Part shown: positions 1 to 9,979 of the stretch, piece after piece
How the letters are laid out: the number at the start of each line of letters is the position of its first letter
Position numbering within the stretch: position 1 is the stretch's first letter
Assembly (NCBI RefSeq): GCF_022807975.1
Contig: NZ_CP094358.1
Span: 930,001-994,000, forward strand
DNA: 64,000 nucleotides
Reading direction: 5' to 3'
Source: Abyssalbus ytuae
GTDB lineage: Bacteria; Bacteroidota; Bacteroidia; Flavobacteriales; Flavobacteriaceae
Notes under the pieces: model-generated
Told to the model about the DNA's origin: nothing
The model's database searches: none
The model's input: only the letters and a program-made list of their open reading frames with translations
Program-made: the position numbers and the translations under genes

Positions 1-410
1 TGCAGCTTCAAACAATGGAATTGTAATCATAATTCATCTTTTTTTGGCTTTCCAGATGTATATTCACTATTTTAAATCTGGTATTTTGTTTAAGAATATG
101 TTTACATATTTTTGTAACGCACTAATAAATACTGAAATATGTATCTGCCAAAAATAATTTCCCTCTTTATTAATTCAAACTAAAGAGGGTATACAAAAAG
201 TTACACCTATTTTGTAGAAATCTTACAAATGGTATGAAAATGAGATGAATAATAGAATGATCACTAAGCATTAGCCTATACTACAAGTTATATCACCGAA
301 ATAAAAAAATCTCATTGTAACATCATGCTGCGGGAGCTATATTAAGACTAAGATAAAATGTGTATGAACAGATTACTAAAAAATTATTTCATTTATAAAT
401 AAAGATAATT
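1..410. other. Non-coding left edge
   Basis: No convincing gene is visible. All frames are short; the plus-strand frames close within the first ~170 bases. A possible minus-strand start at base 30 runs off the left edge after ten codons, too short to judge. The stretch is AT-rich. It holds one G+C-containing inverted repeat (161-189) and an AT-only near-palindrome (381-410) directly after the phosphatase stop codon. Confidence 0.5.
161..189 (-). terminator. Possible hairpin terminator downstream of the phosphatase gene
   Basis: A perfect 9-bp inverted repeat (CCCTCTTTA at 161-169, TAAAGAGGG at 181-189) with an 11-base loop. Read on the minus strand it is followed by AAATTATTTTTGG, a loose T-rich tail. 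It lies about 220 bases beyond the alkaline phosphatase stop codon, so it may end that transcript. The tail is weak, so the call is tentative. Confidence 0.3.
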
Positions 411-1529
411 TTACTTTCTCCATTGTGTAACTTTCAATATTTTCTCAAAAATATCATTATTTTCATACACTCCTTTAAATTCTTCAGATCCCGGGCCATA
501 TGCAAATACAGGGATTAATGTGGCTGAATGCCCCCCTGTGGAAAAAGTCATTCCGATTTCACGGTAATCACTGTACTCACTGCCATCGTCTCTTTTCTTC
601 TTTTTGGCGGCCAGTGTAAAACCTCCTGTTTCATGATCGGAAGTTACTATAACCAGGGTATTTCCGTCTTCTTTAGCAAAATCAAGGACTTTGCCAACTG
701 CTTCATCAAAATCTATCATTTCGGATACCAGGTAAGAGGCATTATTTTCATGACCTCCCCAATCTACCTGAGAACCTTCTGACATTATAAAAAATCCGGA
801 ATTATCTTTACTTAGATATTTAATTCCCAACTCTGTTGCCTGCGACAGAAAACCTCCTCTACCCTCTGAAATTCTGGGCATCTCCTTTTCTGCCAATAAA
901 AATCCTACCTTTTCTTCAGATTTAATTTCTGAAAAATCGCTAAGAGCTTTGGTATCGATAGTAAAGTTCTTTTCTTTTAATGTAGTTAACAAATTTTGGC
1001 CATCTTTGCGATCATTAAAATATTTAAGTCCCCCTGCTGCAAAAAAATCTACTTCAGACTGAGTGAGGTGTCGGGCTATGTCTTCTTCTAACCCCCTGTT
1101 TAAAACGTGTGCATAAAAACAAGCCGGAGTGGCATGGGTTATTGAACTCGTGGCAATTACTCCAGTTTTAATATTTTTTAGTGAAGCAATCTCTACCATA
1201 TTCTTTACAACGGTTGAGTCAGTAGCTAAACCAATGGCACCATTATAGGTTTTTACCCCGCAAGCAAAGGCTGTTGCGCCGGCGGCAGAATCGGTGACAT
1301 CTTCTTTTGAAGAGGAGGTTTTTATAAGACCTATATTCTCAAACCGGGTATAATTGGGCAGAGATTCCTTGAAGTAAAATGTTGATGAGATTTGTGACAA
1401 GCCCGCTCCATCGCTAATAAGGAGAATTACATTTTTTGGAGTGTCAACTTTTGTATTACCAATATTTGAAGATTTGCAACTAAGTAACACGAAAACGAGA
1501 CAAATAAAAATACTTTTTTTTAATTTCAT
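411..1529 (-). CDS. Secreted alkaline phosphatase (PhoA superfamily) lipoprotein
   Basis: A phosphomonoesterase releasing inorganic phosphate from phosphorylated sugars or other organics outside the cytoplasm. The 372-residue protein starts with a lipoprotein signal (cleavage before Cys18, LLSC). Family hallmarks are visible: the first metal ligand in LLISDGAG (Asp40), the nucleophile in VTDSAAGATAF (Ser81 after Asp80), the metal-binding VDWGGHENN, and TSDHETGGF near the C-terminus. Length is a little short for the family, but all metal sites are present. It is transcribed away from the SusC gene at 2291; the shared 761-base gap holds two LacI-type palindromes, the imperfect one nearer to this gene. 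It could scavenge phosphate generally or finish dephosphorylating sugars released by the neighbouring enzymes; the second idea is inference. Confidence 0.9.
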   Translation of the reverse strand: MKLKKSIFICLVFVLLSCKSSNIGNTKVDTPKNVILLISDGAGLSQISSTFYFKESLPNYTRFENIGLIKTSSSKEDVTDSAAGATAFACGVKTYNGAIGLATDSTVVKNMVEIASLKNIKTGVIATSSITHATPACFYAHVLNRGLEEDIARHLTQSEVDFFAAGGLKYFNDRKDGQNLLTTLKEKNFTIDTKALSDFSEIKSEEKVGFLLAEKEMPRISEGRGGFLSQATELGIKYLSKDNSGFFIMSEGSQVDWGGHENNASYLVSEMIDFDEAVGKVLDFAKEDGNTLVIVTSDHETGGFTLAAKKKKRDDGSEYSDYREIGMTFSTGGHSATLIPVFAYGPGSEEFKGVYENNDIFEKILKVTQWRK

Positions 1530-1769
1530 GGGTTTTATATTTTAAAAAATAATCATTTGTTATTTAAATATGAATTTCGTTTGACCTTCTCACCATATTA
1601 TATAGTATTTATAGTCATAGGCACATATTAACATTTCTTTAATTAGGAAAAGAAAAACCGATATATATTGAAAGTTTTCATATCTATATACAACTATCTT
1701 TCTTTAACTTTCCTATGACATGTCAAGCTAAATTAAAGTAAAAGTATATTATTAAAGAAATATTTTTAG

Positions 1770-1781
1770 TAAATCGTTTTA
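1770..1781. promoter_or_regulatory. Imperfect LacI-type operator
   Basis: TAAATCGTTTTA matches 11 of the 12 bases of the perfect palindrome TAAAACGTTTTA found four more times in this window. It is about 240 bases upstream of the phosphatase start and 283 bases from the perfect copy at 2053-2064, a spacing that could allow two-site binding by a tetrameric repressor. The role is inferred from similarity. Confidence 0.4.
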
Positions 1782-2052
1782 GTCTTTTAATTAAAAAAAT
1801 ACAATATTAATTTTAATACCTACTGTTTTTCTCCTTTAAAAGACACAAATCAATTTTATTCTTTAGATATCAATAAAAAACATACAAATAATGTCCTTTA
1901 TAGTAATAATAGCGGGCATTCTTAAAAATCTAATAATGATGTTTTGCCCTACAAACTTATTAAATACAAATACAATATTCGTAAAATATAGTTTTATTTT
2001 GAATAATTTGATAAAAATTTTAAGTAAAAATTAACAAATTATTTTTTTTTAT

Positions 2053-2064
2053 TAAAACGTTTTA
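2053..2064. promoter_or_regulatory. LacI-family operator (TAAAACGTTTTA)
   Basis: A perfect 12-bp palindrome centred on CG, the layout typical of LacI-family repressor sites. It lies 226 bases upstream of the SusC start at 2291. Identical cores precede the SusC gene at 27742, the mutarotase gene at 40856 and the GH2 gene at 54983. No LacI-family regulator is encoded in the window. Confidence 0.65.
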
Positions 2065-2290
2065 CTAGTTTTATATTCATCAAAATGACTAACTCCCAAG
2101 CCATAGATGAAAAAGCTAATTTTATTTAAGAATCTTTACCCCCTTGGTATCAGAATTTTATGTTCACCAAAGATTTTTTTTAACAACAGTCTTCTTCCCT
2201 TAAAAAAATGTAATCTATTCATTTTCAAGCAAACTGAACTTATTATTATTTTCTAAGAAGAGGATTAACACCAATAAATTAAAGTAAATT

Positions 2291-5200
2291 ATGAGAAAAA
2301 TTATCCCCTGTTTATTCATTTTTGTCTTTGGGCTCACATATGCCCAAAGACAAGAAAAATTGGTTGCCGGAACTGTTTTCGATGAGAACGGCACTCCTTT
2401 ACCTGGTGCTTCAGTACTTATAAAGGGTACAGATACCGGGGTAGCAACAGATTTTGACGGTCAATATGCTATTGCTGCAAAAGATAACGATGTTTTAATT
2501 ATTTCATTCATTGGCTACCAAACCCAAGAAGTTACAGTAGGAACACAAACTACAATTAACGTTTCTTTAGAGGTTGATGTAAGTAGTTTAGATGAAGTCG
2601 TTTTAGTAAGTTTTGGTAAACAGACAAAGAAGAATGTAACTTCTTCTATTAGTACTATAAAACCTACTGAATTGAAAGTTCCTTCCAGTAATTTGACCAC
2701 CGCACTCGCAGGAAGAATACCAGGCATAATATCATACCAAAGGGGGGGAGAACCGGGAAATGATAATGCTGAGTTTTTCATCAGAGGGGTTACCACATTT
2801 GGTTATGGATCAAGTCCATTAATACTCATTGACGGAGTAGAATTAACCGTTGATGATCTTAGAAAGATTCAACCCGATGATATCGATTCTTTTTCAATAA
2901 TGAAAGATGCTTCTGCAACAGCTTTGTACGGAGCCAGGGGTGCAAACGGGGTAATCTATGTCACCACTAAAGAAGGAGTTGAAGGAAAAGTCAGATTATC
3001 AGCAAGATTTGAAACTTCATTTTCAATGCCTACAAGAGAGATAGAGCTGGCTGATCCTATTACGTATATGAAAATGGGGAACGAAGCTGTTAAAACACGT
3101 GACCCCCTGGCGGTATTGCCTTATTCTTTAGAAAAAATAGCCAAAACCGAAGCGGGGGTCGATCCGATCTTATATCCTACTACGGATTGGTACAAAGAAT
3201 TGTTTAAGGATTATACAGTAAACAATCGTTTTAATGTAAGTATGAATGGGGGGGGCAAACTGGCCCGTTATTATATCTCTTTAGCTGGCAGCCAGGATAA
3301 TGGTATTTTAAAAGTGCCGGAAAAAAATGAATTTAACAATAATATTAAGTACAAGCAATACAATGTACGTTCTAATATTAATCTGGATTTAACACCAACA
3401 ACAGAGTTAAAAATAAGTTTCAATCTTAACTCTGATGATTTTAACGGCCCCAGACAAGGCGGTACTGAAACGTATAAACGTGTAATGCGGGCCAATCCCG
3501 TTTTATTTAAGCCTTACTATGCAAATGAAGGAGAGTATGAATTTACCAATCATGTTTTGTTTGGAAATTATAATACCAACCCGCTTGGAGGGCCTGCCTA
3601 TTTAAATCCGTATGCCGACATGGTGTCTGGTTATACAGAAGGAACAAAAACAAAACTAATTGCACAGGTACAACTTTCTCAAGATTTGGATTTTTTAACT
3701 GACGGATTAGATTTGCAATTTATGTTTAATACCACAAAAGAATCATCTTATCAAGTAGACAGAGCTTATAACCCCTATTACTATTCGGCTCGAGAAGACG
3801 TAATTAATGGTGGTATTACATTAACACCCTTAAATGAAGAAAGCGGGACAGAATATTTAGATTTCTATCAAAGAGACAGGTTTAGTGCCTCTACTACATA
3901 TGTAGAATCAAGGTTAACTTACGCAAAGGATATCGATGATGATAACACGATTTCTGCTTTGGCGGTATTTACATTAAATAACAGACTAGCTTCTCTCCCG
4001 GAAGATGACTCCAGAAATCTCGAAAAGTCCCTACCCTATAGAAATATGGGCGTATCAGGTCGGTTCACCTATGCCTACCTTCAAAGGTATTTCTTCGAAT
4101 GGAACTTTGGATATAATGGTTCCGAAAGATTTGCAAAAAGTGAACGTTGGGGCTATTTCCCATCTCTTGCATTAGGTTGGTTAGTTTCCGATGAAAAGTT
4201 CATGAAAGGAACTGAAAATATCATTACTAATTTGAAACTTAAAGCCTCATATGGTTGGGTAGGAAATGACCGAATTGGTAGTGATGATGACAGGTTCTTT
4301 TATCTGTCGAGAGTAGAATTGAACAGAGATGGTTATACATTTGGAGAAGATTTTGATAATGGTCTGAGCGGAGTGGAAATTTGGCGGTATGGAAATGACA
4401 AAATAACCTGGGAAACAGCCAAAAAATTTAATTTTGGTATTGAACTTGGCCTATTTAATGATTTAGACCTTACTGTAGAGTTGTTTTCAGAAAAGAGATC
4501 CGATATTTTATGGGATAGAGTTTTACCGTCAACTTTAGGATTACAAGCAGGTGTACGCGATAATATTGGTGAAGCAAAAAGTGGGGGTATCGACGGATCC
4601 CTGGTGTATACAAAAGCCTTTAACAGCGGATCATGGATTCAGATAAGGGGAAACTATACATACGCAACTAACAAAATCACAAAAATTGATGAACCGGATT
4701 ATTCAGCCACACCCTGGTTGTCCCGTATAGGGAAGCCCATCGATCAACAATGGGGGTATGTAGCAGAACGATTGTTTATTGACGAAGAGGAAGTAAACAA
4801 TTCTCCTACCCAGTTTGGAGAATACTCCGCCGGAGATATAAAATATAAAGATATTAATGGCGATGGCCGAATTACCGGATTAGACCAGGTACCAATCGGT
4901 AATCCTTCACGTCCAGAAATTGTATATGGTATAGGATTCTCCGCCGGAGTTAAGAATTTTGATATTTCATGTTTTTTCCAAGGAGCAGCAAACTCAACTT
5001 TTTGGCTAAATACATCTAATGGAATTGCAGGTTCAGACCCTAATGATTATATCATTCCATTTTGGCAACAACGCCAGTTATTAAAAGCTATTGCAGATGA
5101 TTATTGGTCTGAAACCAACAGAAACAGTTATGCATTTTGGCCAAGACTTTCTCCTGAGCGCTTAGAAAACAATTTTGTACCCAATACCTGGTTTATGCAA

Positions 5201-5419
5201 GACGGTGCATTTCTAAGGTTAAAGCAAGCAGAAATCGGGTATAGTCTTCCAGAAAAAATAATTTCAAAATGGAAAATGAATAAGGTTAGATTCTATGTCT
5301 CAGGCACAAATTTATTTGTTCTGAGCAAATTTAAACTATGGGATCCGGAATTGGCTGGTAATGGGCTGGAATATCCTAATCAAAGAGTGTTTAACATAGG
5401 AGCAAATATTTCACTTTAA
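2291..5419 (+). CDS. SusC/RagA-like TonB-dependent outer-membrane receptor
   Basis: The outer-membrane channel of a SusCD complex, importing oligosaccharides with energy from TonB. The 1042-residue protein has a signal peptide ending near ...LTYAQ (residue 18), a carboxypeptidase-regulatory-like beta-sandwich (about 25-105), a plug domain (about 115-230) with the SusC hallmark ATALYGARGANGV, and a long C-terminal beta-barrel. It lacks the N-terminal STN signalling domain present in its paralogue at 47144-50599, which otherwise matches it closely through the plug (shared stretches such as PSSNLTTALAGR and AEFFIRGVTTFGY). The SusD gene follows after 12 bases. The leader contains a LacI-type palindrome, so control by a LacI repressor rather than an ECF/FecR system is likely. 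Confidence 0.95.
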   Translation: MRKIIPCLFIFVFGLTYAQRQEKLVAGTVFDENGTPLPGASVLIKGTDTGVATDFDGQYAIAAKDNDVLIISFIGYQTQEVTVGTQTTINVSLEVDVSSLDEVVLVSFGKQTKKNVTSSISTIKPTELKVPSSNLTTALAGRIPGIISYQRGGEPGNDNAEFFIRGVTTFGYGSSPLILIDGVELTVDDLRKIQPDDIDSFSIMKDASATALYGARGANGVIYVTTKEGVEGKVRLSARFETSFSMPTREIELADPITYMKMGNEAVKTRDPLAVLPYSLEKIAKTEAGVDPILYPTTDWYKELFKDYTVNNRFNVSMNGGGKLARYYISLAGSQDNGILKVPEKNEFNNNIKYKQYNVRSNINLDLTPTTELKISFNLNSDDFNGPRQGGTETYKRVMRANPVLFKPYYANEGEYEFTNHVLFGNYNTNPLGGPAYLNPYADMVSGYTEGTKTKLIAQVQLSQDLDFLTDGLDLQFMFNTTKESSYQVDRAYNPYYYSAREDVINGGITLTPLNEESGTEYLDFYQRDRFSASTTYVESRLTYAKDIDDDNTISALAVFTLNNRLASLPEDDSRNLEKSLPYRNMGVSGRFTYAYLQRYFFEWNFGYNGSERFAKSERWGYFPSLALGWLVSDEKFMKGTENIITNLKLKASYGWVGNDRIGSDDDRFFYLSRVELNRDGYTFGEDFDNGLSGVEIWRYGNDKITWETAKKFNFGIELGLFNDLDLTVELFSEKRSDILWDRVLPSTLGLQAGVRDNIGEAKSGGIDGSLVYTKAFNSGSWIQIRGNYTYATNKITKIDEPDYSATPWLSRIGKPIDQQWGYVAERLFIDEEEVNNSPTQFGEYSAGDIKYKDINGDGRITGLDQVPIGNPSRPEIVYGIGFSAGVKNFDISCFFQGAANSTFWLNTSNGIAGSDPNDYIIPFWQQRQLLKAIADDYWSETNRNSYAFWPRLSPERLENNFVPNTWFMQDGAFLRLKQAEIGYSLPEKIISKWKMNKVRFYVSGTNLFVLSKFKLWDPELAGNGLEYPNQRVFNIGANISL

Positions 5420-5431
5420 AAAATTAAAACT

Positions 5432-7324
5432 ATGAAAAAAAATATTTATATATCTGTAATTTTAATGGCAAGTATGCTCTTATCGTGTGAAAACGATTAC
5501 TTAGATGTAGTTCCTGATAATGTAGCCGTACTAGACAACGCATTCTCAGATAGATATAATGCACAAAAGTTTTTATATACTATTTATAGAGCAATACCGG
5601 CTCCCGGAGATCAAAATAATCCCGCTTTATCTGCAATGGATGAGATATGGTGGCCCGAAACGGAAGATTGGAGACCCGGGCCTATAATTGCCCAAGGATT
5701 TCAAAGTGTAACCAATCCTGTTTATAATAAATGGGAAGGTCGGGGTACCGCAGATTTATATGTAGGTATTAGAAATTGTAACATTTTCTTAGATAATATA
5801 GAAAAAGTACAAGGTATGCAGCAATACGAAAAAACCCAATGGAGTGCAGAAGTTAAATTTTTAAAGGCCTATTACCATTTTTATCTATTACAAATGTACG
5901 GACCGATAGTAATTAACGATGAGGCAACAGAAATCCAGGAGCTACCAAATGCTCCTGCTCCAACGAGAGAAAAGACCGACGAAACTTTTTCCTATATTGT
6001 AAATTTAATCGATGAGGCAATAAAAGATTTGCCACTACTTTTACAATTTGAAGCTGAAGATTTAGGAAGAATTACCAAACCCATAGCCGCATCCATAAAG
6101 GCCAGAGTTTTAATGACCCAGGCAAGTCCGTTATTTAATGGAAATACCGTTTATGCAGGTTTTGTAAATGAAAACGGTCAACCTTTTTTTCCACAAAATT
6201 ATGATGCAAACAAATGGCAATTGGCGGCTACAGCTTGTAAAGAAGCAATTGATATATGCCATGAAGCAGGAATGAGGCTATATCAAACAGGGGATTATAT
6301 TAATCCATTTACACTATCAGATATCACATTGTTAAAAGCTGCATTAAGAGGCAGGGTTACAGAAAAATGGAATCCTGAAATCATATGGGGAAGTACTAAC
6401 GACACATGGGATATACAAAATATATCCATACCTCGCTTGTATAGTTATGTCACCAGCCCTACCGCCTCACGTCACGCACCTACTATAGGAACTGTAGAAA
6501 TGTATTATACAAAAAACGGGATTCCAATTAATGAAGATACTTCATATGATTATTCCAACAGGTATAAATTAAGAACTGCCGAAGATACTGATAAATACCT
6601 CATTGAGATTGGCCAGGAAACCGCCATTTTAAATTTTGACAGAGAAACCCGTTTTTATGCAGATATAGCTTTTGACAGAGGAGTGTGGTTTGGAAACGGA
6701 AAAGATAAAACAGATGAAGACCCTTGGTATATACATGGGAGATACGGAGAATTTGCATCTATCTTTAATCCGGATCAATACTCAGTAACCGGGTATTGGG
6801 CAAAAAAACTGGTTAATATAGAATCCCAAGTTGAAGGAGGAACAGACTTTAATCAAGTACGCTATTCCTTCCCAATTATTCGTTTGGCCGACTTATATCT
6901 ATATTATGCAGAAGCTTTAAATGAAGTAAAAGCAGCACCGGATGCAGAAGTTTATGAGTATATTGATTTAGTCAGGAAAAGAGCAGGACTGGAATCTGTA
7001 GTTGATAGTTGGAGCTCTCCGTTTAGCAAAAATCCTTCTAAACCACTTACTAAAGATGGTATGAGAAAAATAATTCAACAAGAAAGACTAATTGAATTAT
7101 CTTTTGAAGGTAGCCGATTTTGGGATTTAAGAAGATGGAAATTAGCAAAAGATTATATGAATAAACCTATAAAGGGGTGGAATGTTCGTGAAAGTGAGGC
7201 TATTGATTATTATACCCCCAGGGTATTGTATAATCCCACTTTCTCTGAAAGAGATTATTTGTGGCCCATACCAGAAAACGAAATAATAAAGACACCTAGT
7301 ATCATCCAAAATCCCGGATGGTAA
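5432..7324 (+). CDS. SusD/RagB-like surface glycan-binding lipoprotein
   Basis: Partner of the SusC-like receptor 12 bases upstream; it captures glycan at the cell surface and caps the channel. The 630-residue protein has a lipoprotein signal (LLSC, then ENDYLDVVP, the usual start of mature SusD proteins), a helical N-terminal region with AEVKFLKAYYHFYLLQMYGP, and typical C-terminal motifs (LADLYLYYAEALNE, VRKRAGL, QERLIELSFEGSRFWDLRRW, ending in IIQNPGW). Its closest relative in the window is the SusD at 45248-47131. The ligand cannot be read from sequence. Confidence 0.95.
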   Translation: MKKNIYISVILMASMLLSCENDYLDVVPDNVAVLDNAFSDRYNAQKFLYTIYRAIPAPGDQNNPALSAMDEIWWPETEDWRPGPIIAQGFQSVTNPVYNKWEGRGTADLYVGIRNCNIFLDNIEKVQGMQQYEKTQWSAEVKFLKAYYHFYLLQMYGPIVINDEATEIQELPNAPAPTREKTDETFSYIVNLIDEAIKDLPLLLQFEAEDLGRITKPIAASIKARVLMTQASPLFNGNTVYAGFVNENGQPFFPQNYDANKWQLAATACKEAIDICHEAGMRLYQTGDYINPFTLSDITLLKAALRGRVTEKWNPEIIWGSTNDTWDIQNISIPRLYSYVTSPTASRHAPTIGTVEMYYTKNGIPINEDTSYDYSNRYKLRTAEDTDKYLIEIGQETAILNFDRETRFYADIAFDRGVWFGNGKDKTDEDPWYIHGRYGEFASIFNPDQYSVTGYWAKKLVNIESQVEGGTDFNQVRYSFPIIRLADLYLYYAEALNEVKAAPDAEVYEYIDLVRKRAGLESVVDSWSSPFSKNPSKPLTKDGMRKIIQQERLIELSFEGSRFWDLRRWKLAKDYMNKPIKGWNVRESEAIDYYTPRVLYNPTFSERDYLWPIPENEIIKTPSIIQNPGW

Positions 7325-7349
7325 TTTATTGTAAATTAAAAAAATTAAG

Positions 7350-8540
7350 ATGATGAAAAATAAGTTAAAATTATTGGTATTACCGCTAGCTATACTGATA
7401 CTGGTATTTGCTTGCGAAGAACATGACCACGAACCAATATCTTCCGATGACTCTAAGCCAACTCCACCGGAAAATATTGTTGTAACCCCTATTAATGGTG
7501 GGTTCGATATATCGTATGATTTACCAGCCGACAACGACCTTCTATTTGTAAAGGCGGTTTACACCAATTCAAAAGGAGAGGAAGCAGAAGTGAAAACTTC
7601 CAGATATGACAATAAAATTCAAATTCTGGGATTAGGAGATACTTCAGAAAAGACTATCACCCTTTATTCCGGTGATCGAGCTGAAAATTTATCCGACCCT
7701 GTTACCGTCAAAGAGTCCCCTTTAACACCCCCTATTTATCTCATTCAGGAAACCATGGAAATAGCACAAGATTGGGGAGGTGCGAAATTTTCATGGGTCA
7801 ATAACCTAAAAACGCCTGTTGCCATTGAATTGCTAGCCGAAGGCAACAATAGTGAAATAGCACTTGTAGATACATATTATACAGAGTCAGATTCATTTTC
7901 GGCATCAATTAGAGGCTTCGAAGCTGTACCCACCCTATTTGCTGCTGTGATAAGAGACAGATATGATAACTTTTCAGATACTATTTATGCAGATACTCCC
8001 GATAAGCTAATTACACCTTTACATGAAGAGCGCTTAGATAAAACAAAATTTGTAAAAATAGTGTTGGATAATGATAATGATTGGGGACGTTGGGATAATA
8101 ACTATTCAAATTTCTATGATGATGATATAGAAACCGTTGTACACACACAAGGGGGTGAACCATTTCCACAAACTTTATCTGTAGACCTGGGGCAGAATGT
8201 TATATTAAGCAGAATTGTGGTAAATATGAGACGTGGTTGGCCCTATGACCATGGTAATCCAAAAAAATATAATCTGTATGGTGCCAAAGAATTTCCGGGT
8301 ACTGATGGCAACTTTGATAACTGGACCTTACTAAAAGAATGTGAATCCATAAAACCTTCCGGATTACCCATTGGCACAAATACCGATGAAGATATGGCAC
8401 ATTTTGAAGCCGGTGATGAGTATACTTTTGATGAACAGACCGAAATAAGATATTTCCGATTTTCTGTAACACAGACTTGGGACGGTGCTACGTATGTAGA
8501 TTTTGCGGAAATTACTTTTTGGGGAAATGTTGTTGACTAA
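7350..8540 (+). CDS. DUF4959/DUF5126/DUF5000 surface lipoprotein (SusE-position)
   Basis: A likely surface glycan-binding accessory protein of the PUL. The 396-residue product has a lipoprotein signal with an acidic stretch after the cysteine (ACEEHDHE), which in Bacteroidota favours export to the cell surface. The domain order matches a well-known PUL family: fibronectin-III-like DUF4959 (about 35-130, with NGGFDISYDLPADNDLLFV), DUF5126 (about 130-235), and a C-terminal discoidin-like DUF5000 (about 240-395, with LSVDLGQ and YFRFSVTQTW). It follows SusD after 25 bases. The start may be the second Met (7353). A paralogue sits in the same position of the second quartet (44000-45223). Binding specificity is unknown. 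Confidence 0.85.
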   Translation: MMKNKLKLLVLPLAILILVFACEEHDHEPISSDDSKPTPPENIVVTPINGGFDISYDLPADNDLLFVKAVYTNSKGEEAEVKTSRYDNKIQILGLGDTSEKTITLYSGDRAENLSDPVTVKESPLTPPIYLIQETMEIAQDWGGAKFSWVNNLKTPVAIELLAEGNNSEIALVDTYYTESDSFSASIRGFEAVPTLFAAVIRDRYDNFSDTIYADTPDKLITPLHEERLDKTKFVKIVLDNDNDWGRWDNNYSNFYDDDIETVVHTQGGEPFPQTLSVDLGQNVILSRIVVNMRRGWPYDHGNPKKYNLYGAKEFPGTDGNFDNWTLLKECESIKPSGLPIGTNTDEDMAHFEAGDEYTFDEQTEIRYFRFSVTQTWDGATYVDFAEITFWGNVVD

Positions 8541-8556
8541 TTTAAAAAGATAAATT

Positions 8557-9960
8557 ATGAAAAAAATCAGATATTATATAATAGTATTACCTTTCTTATT
8601 TGGTTTCTTAACTTCTTGTAATGATACGTTTGAGTTTCATGAAAAATATATTAATGAAGGAGAAACCATATACGCAACAAAGGTAGATTCAATAAAAACA
8701 TTCCCAGGCAATCAGAGAATTCAATTATCAGGTTACTTGTCAACAGCATTTGATGTAGAAATAATAACTGTTTATTGGGACAATAAAGCCCATAATCGGG
8801 TTTTTCCTTATTCAAAATCTGAAAATGACATTGATTCCCTTGATTTAATTATTGAGGATCTTGAAGAAAAGTCTTATGAATTCGAAATATATACTAGTGA
8901 TTCTGATGGTAATAACTCTATTAAAGTAACTGCCTTCGGAACCGTTTATGGCGAAAACTACCGATCCAATTTAGAGGCAAGGTTAATAAATAGTTTTTCT
9001 TTAGATTCAAACAATAATGCCTTGGTAAATTTTAATATAGCTTCAGAATTAACCAGGGCTACTGAGGTTAAATTCACCAATTTTAGTGGTGAAGAAGTTG
9101 TTAATACAGTTTTAAGTGACGAATCTGAAACCATCTTGGAACAAGTGGATATAACGGCCCCTATTATGTACAGAACATTTTATGTGCCTATAGCCGCTAC
9201 TGAGGATGGCAATGAAACCACTATTGATGAATTTGATTCTGATTGGGAAATATATACTCTCCCCGCCAATATCGATGCAATATTAGAGAGTATCACTATT
9301 GAACCTATTTTAGCAGGGGTCATTATAAATTGGGAAAATCCAAACAATTCTGAAATGAACTTTTCTTTTGAAAAAATGGTTGATGGAAATCCTGTCACTG
9401 ATACTACCTCTTCAAGTGAATCAACAGATAGTTTTATTTTAGGAGCTATGGAGGAAGGTACCCAAAATATTGAAATAACCATATCTGATTTATTAGGCAA
9501 CTCAAAAAGTGCATTTTTTGAAGTAACTCCGTTGCCAATTATAGAACTTGATAAATCCTCATGGTTAATTGTTGATTTCTCATCTGAGGAAGCAAATGAT
9601 TTTATCACATCAGTTATTGATGGTGATACAGGTACTTTTTGGCATACTCAGTGGCGAGATGCACAACCTGGCTATCCACACCACTTTACCATTGATTTAG
9701 GAGAGGAAAAAGATATTGCTTATTTTGAAATATTCAGAAGACCCGGTGATGATCGTGGGGCTACTGTCCATGAATTTTGGGTAAGTAATGATAATATTAA
9801 CTTTACCAAAGTGGCTACCCTAAATGCGAAATTAGAAAATGATAATGGATATATTGCAACAGCCGATGCATTTACTAAAGGAAGGTATATAAAGTATATT
9901 GCTACTCAAGGCCCAGACTTTTTTACCTTTTTGGCAGAGATTAATATTTATGGCAACTAA
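8557..9960 (+). CDS. DUF4998 and discoidin-domain surface lipoprotein
   Basis: Fourth gene of the SusC-SusD quartet and probably another surface glycan-binding protein. The 467-residue product has a lipoprotein signal (LTSC), a DUF4998 domain (about 25-215; KYINEGETIYATKVDSI and GNQRIQLSG are typical), a fibronectin-like middle section (about 230-325) and a C-terminal F5/8 type C discoidin fold (about 330-467; TGTFWHTQW and HHFTIDLGEEKDIAYFEIFR). The paralogue at 42794-43954 is about 80 residues shorter and seems to lack the extra middle domain. The gene lies 16 bases after its neighbour and is followed by a strong hairpin terminator, so the operon probably ends here. Confidence 0.85.
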   Translation: MKKIRYYIIVLPFLFGFLTSCNDTFEFHEKYINEGETIYATKVDSIKTFPGNQRIQLSGYLSTAFDVEIITVYWDNKAHNRVFPYSKSENDIDSLDLIIEDLEEKSYEFEIYTSDSDGNNSIKVTAFGTVYGENYRSNLEARLINSFSLDSNNNALVNFNIASELTRATEVKFTNFSGEEVVNTVLSDESETILEQVDITAPIMYRTFYVPIAATEDGNETTIDEFDSDWEIYTLPANIDAILESITIEPILAGVIINWENPNNSEMNFSFEKMVDGNPVTDTTSSSESTDSFILGAMEEGTQNIEITISDLLGNSKSAFFEVTPLPIIELDKSSWLIVDFSSEEANDFITSVIDGDTGTFWHTQWRDAQPGYPHHFTIDLGEEKDIAYFEIFRRPGDDRGATVHEFWVSNDNINFTKVATLNAKLENDNGYIATADAFTKGRYIKYIATQGPDFFTFLAEINIYGN

Positions 9961-9979
9961 AATTTATTTTGAATATTAA

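Larger units (their letters stand above)
1530..2290. other. Divergent regulatory region between phosphatase and SusC genes
   Basis: A 761-base AT-rich gap without a credible coding frame. It must hold the promoters of the phosphatase (minus) and the first SusC operon (plus). Two LacI-type palindromes lie in it (1770-1781 and 2053-2064). I found no perfect TAnnTTTG promoter element close to either gene. Confidence 0.6.

Noticed and set aside
1-30. Possible minus-strand gene start (ATG at 30, reading MITIPLFEAA to the edge)
   Set aside because: Only ten codons are visible, with no recognisable motif; it cannot be separated from chance.
381-410. AT-only near-palindrome right after the phosphatase stop codon
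   Set aside because: It contains no useful G+C pairs and such structures are common in this AT-rich DNA; too weak to call a terminator.
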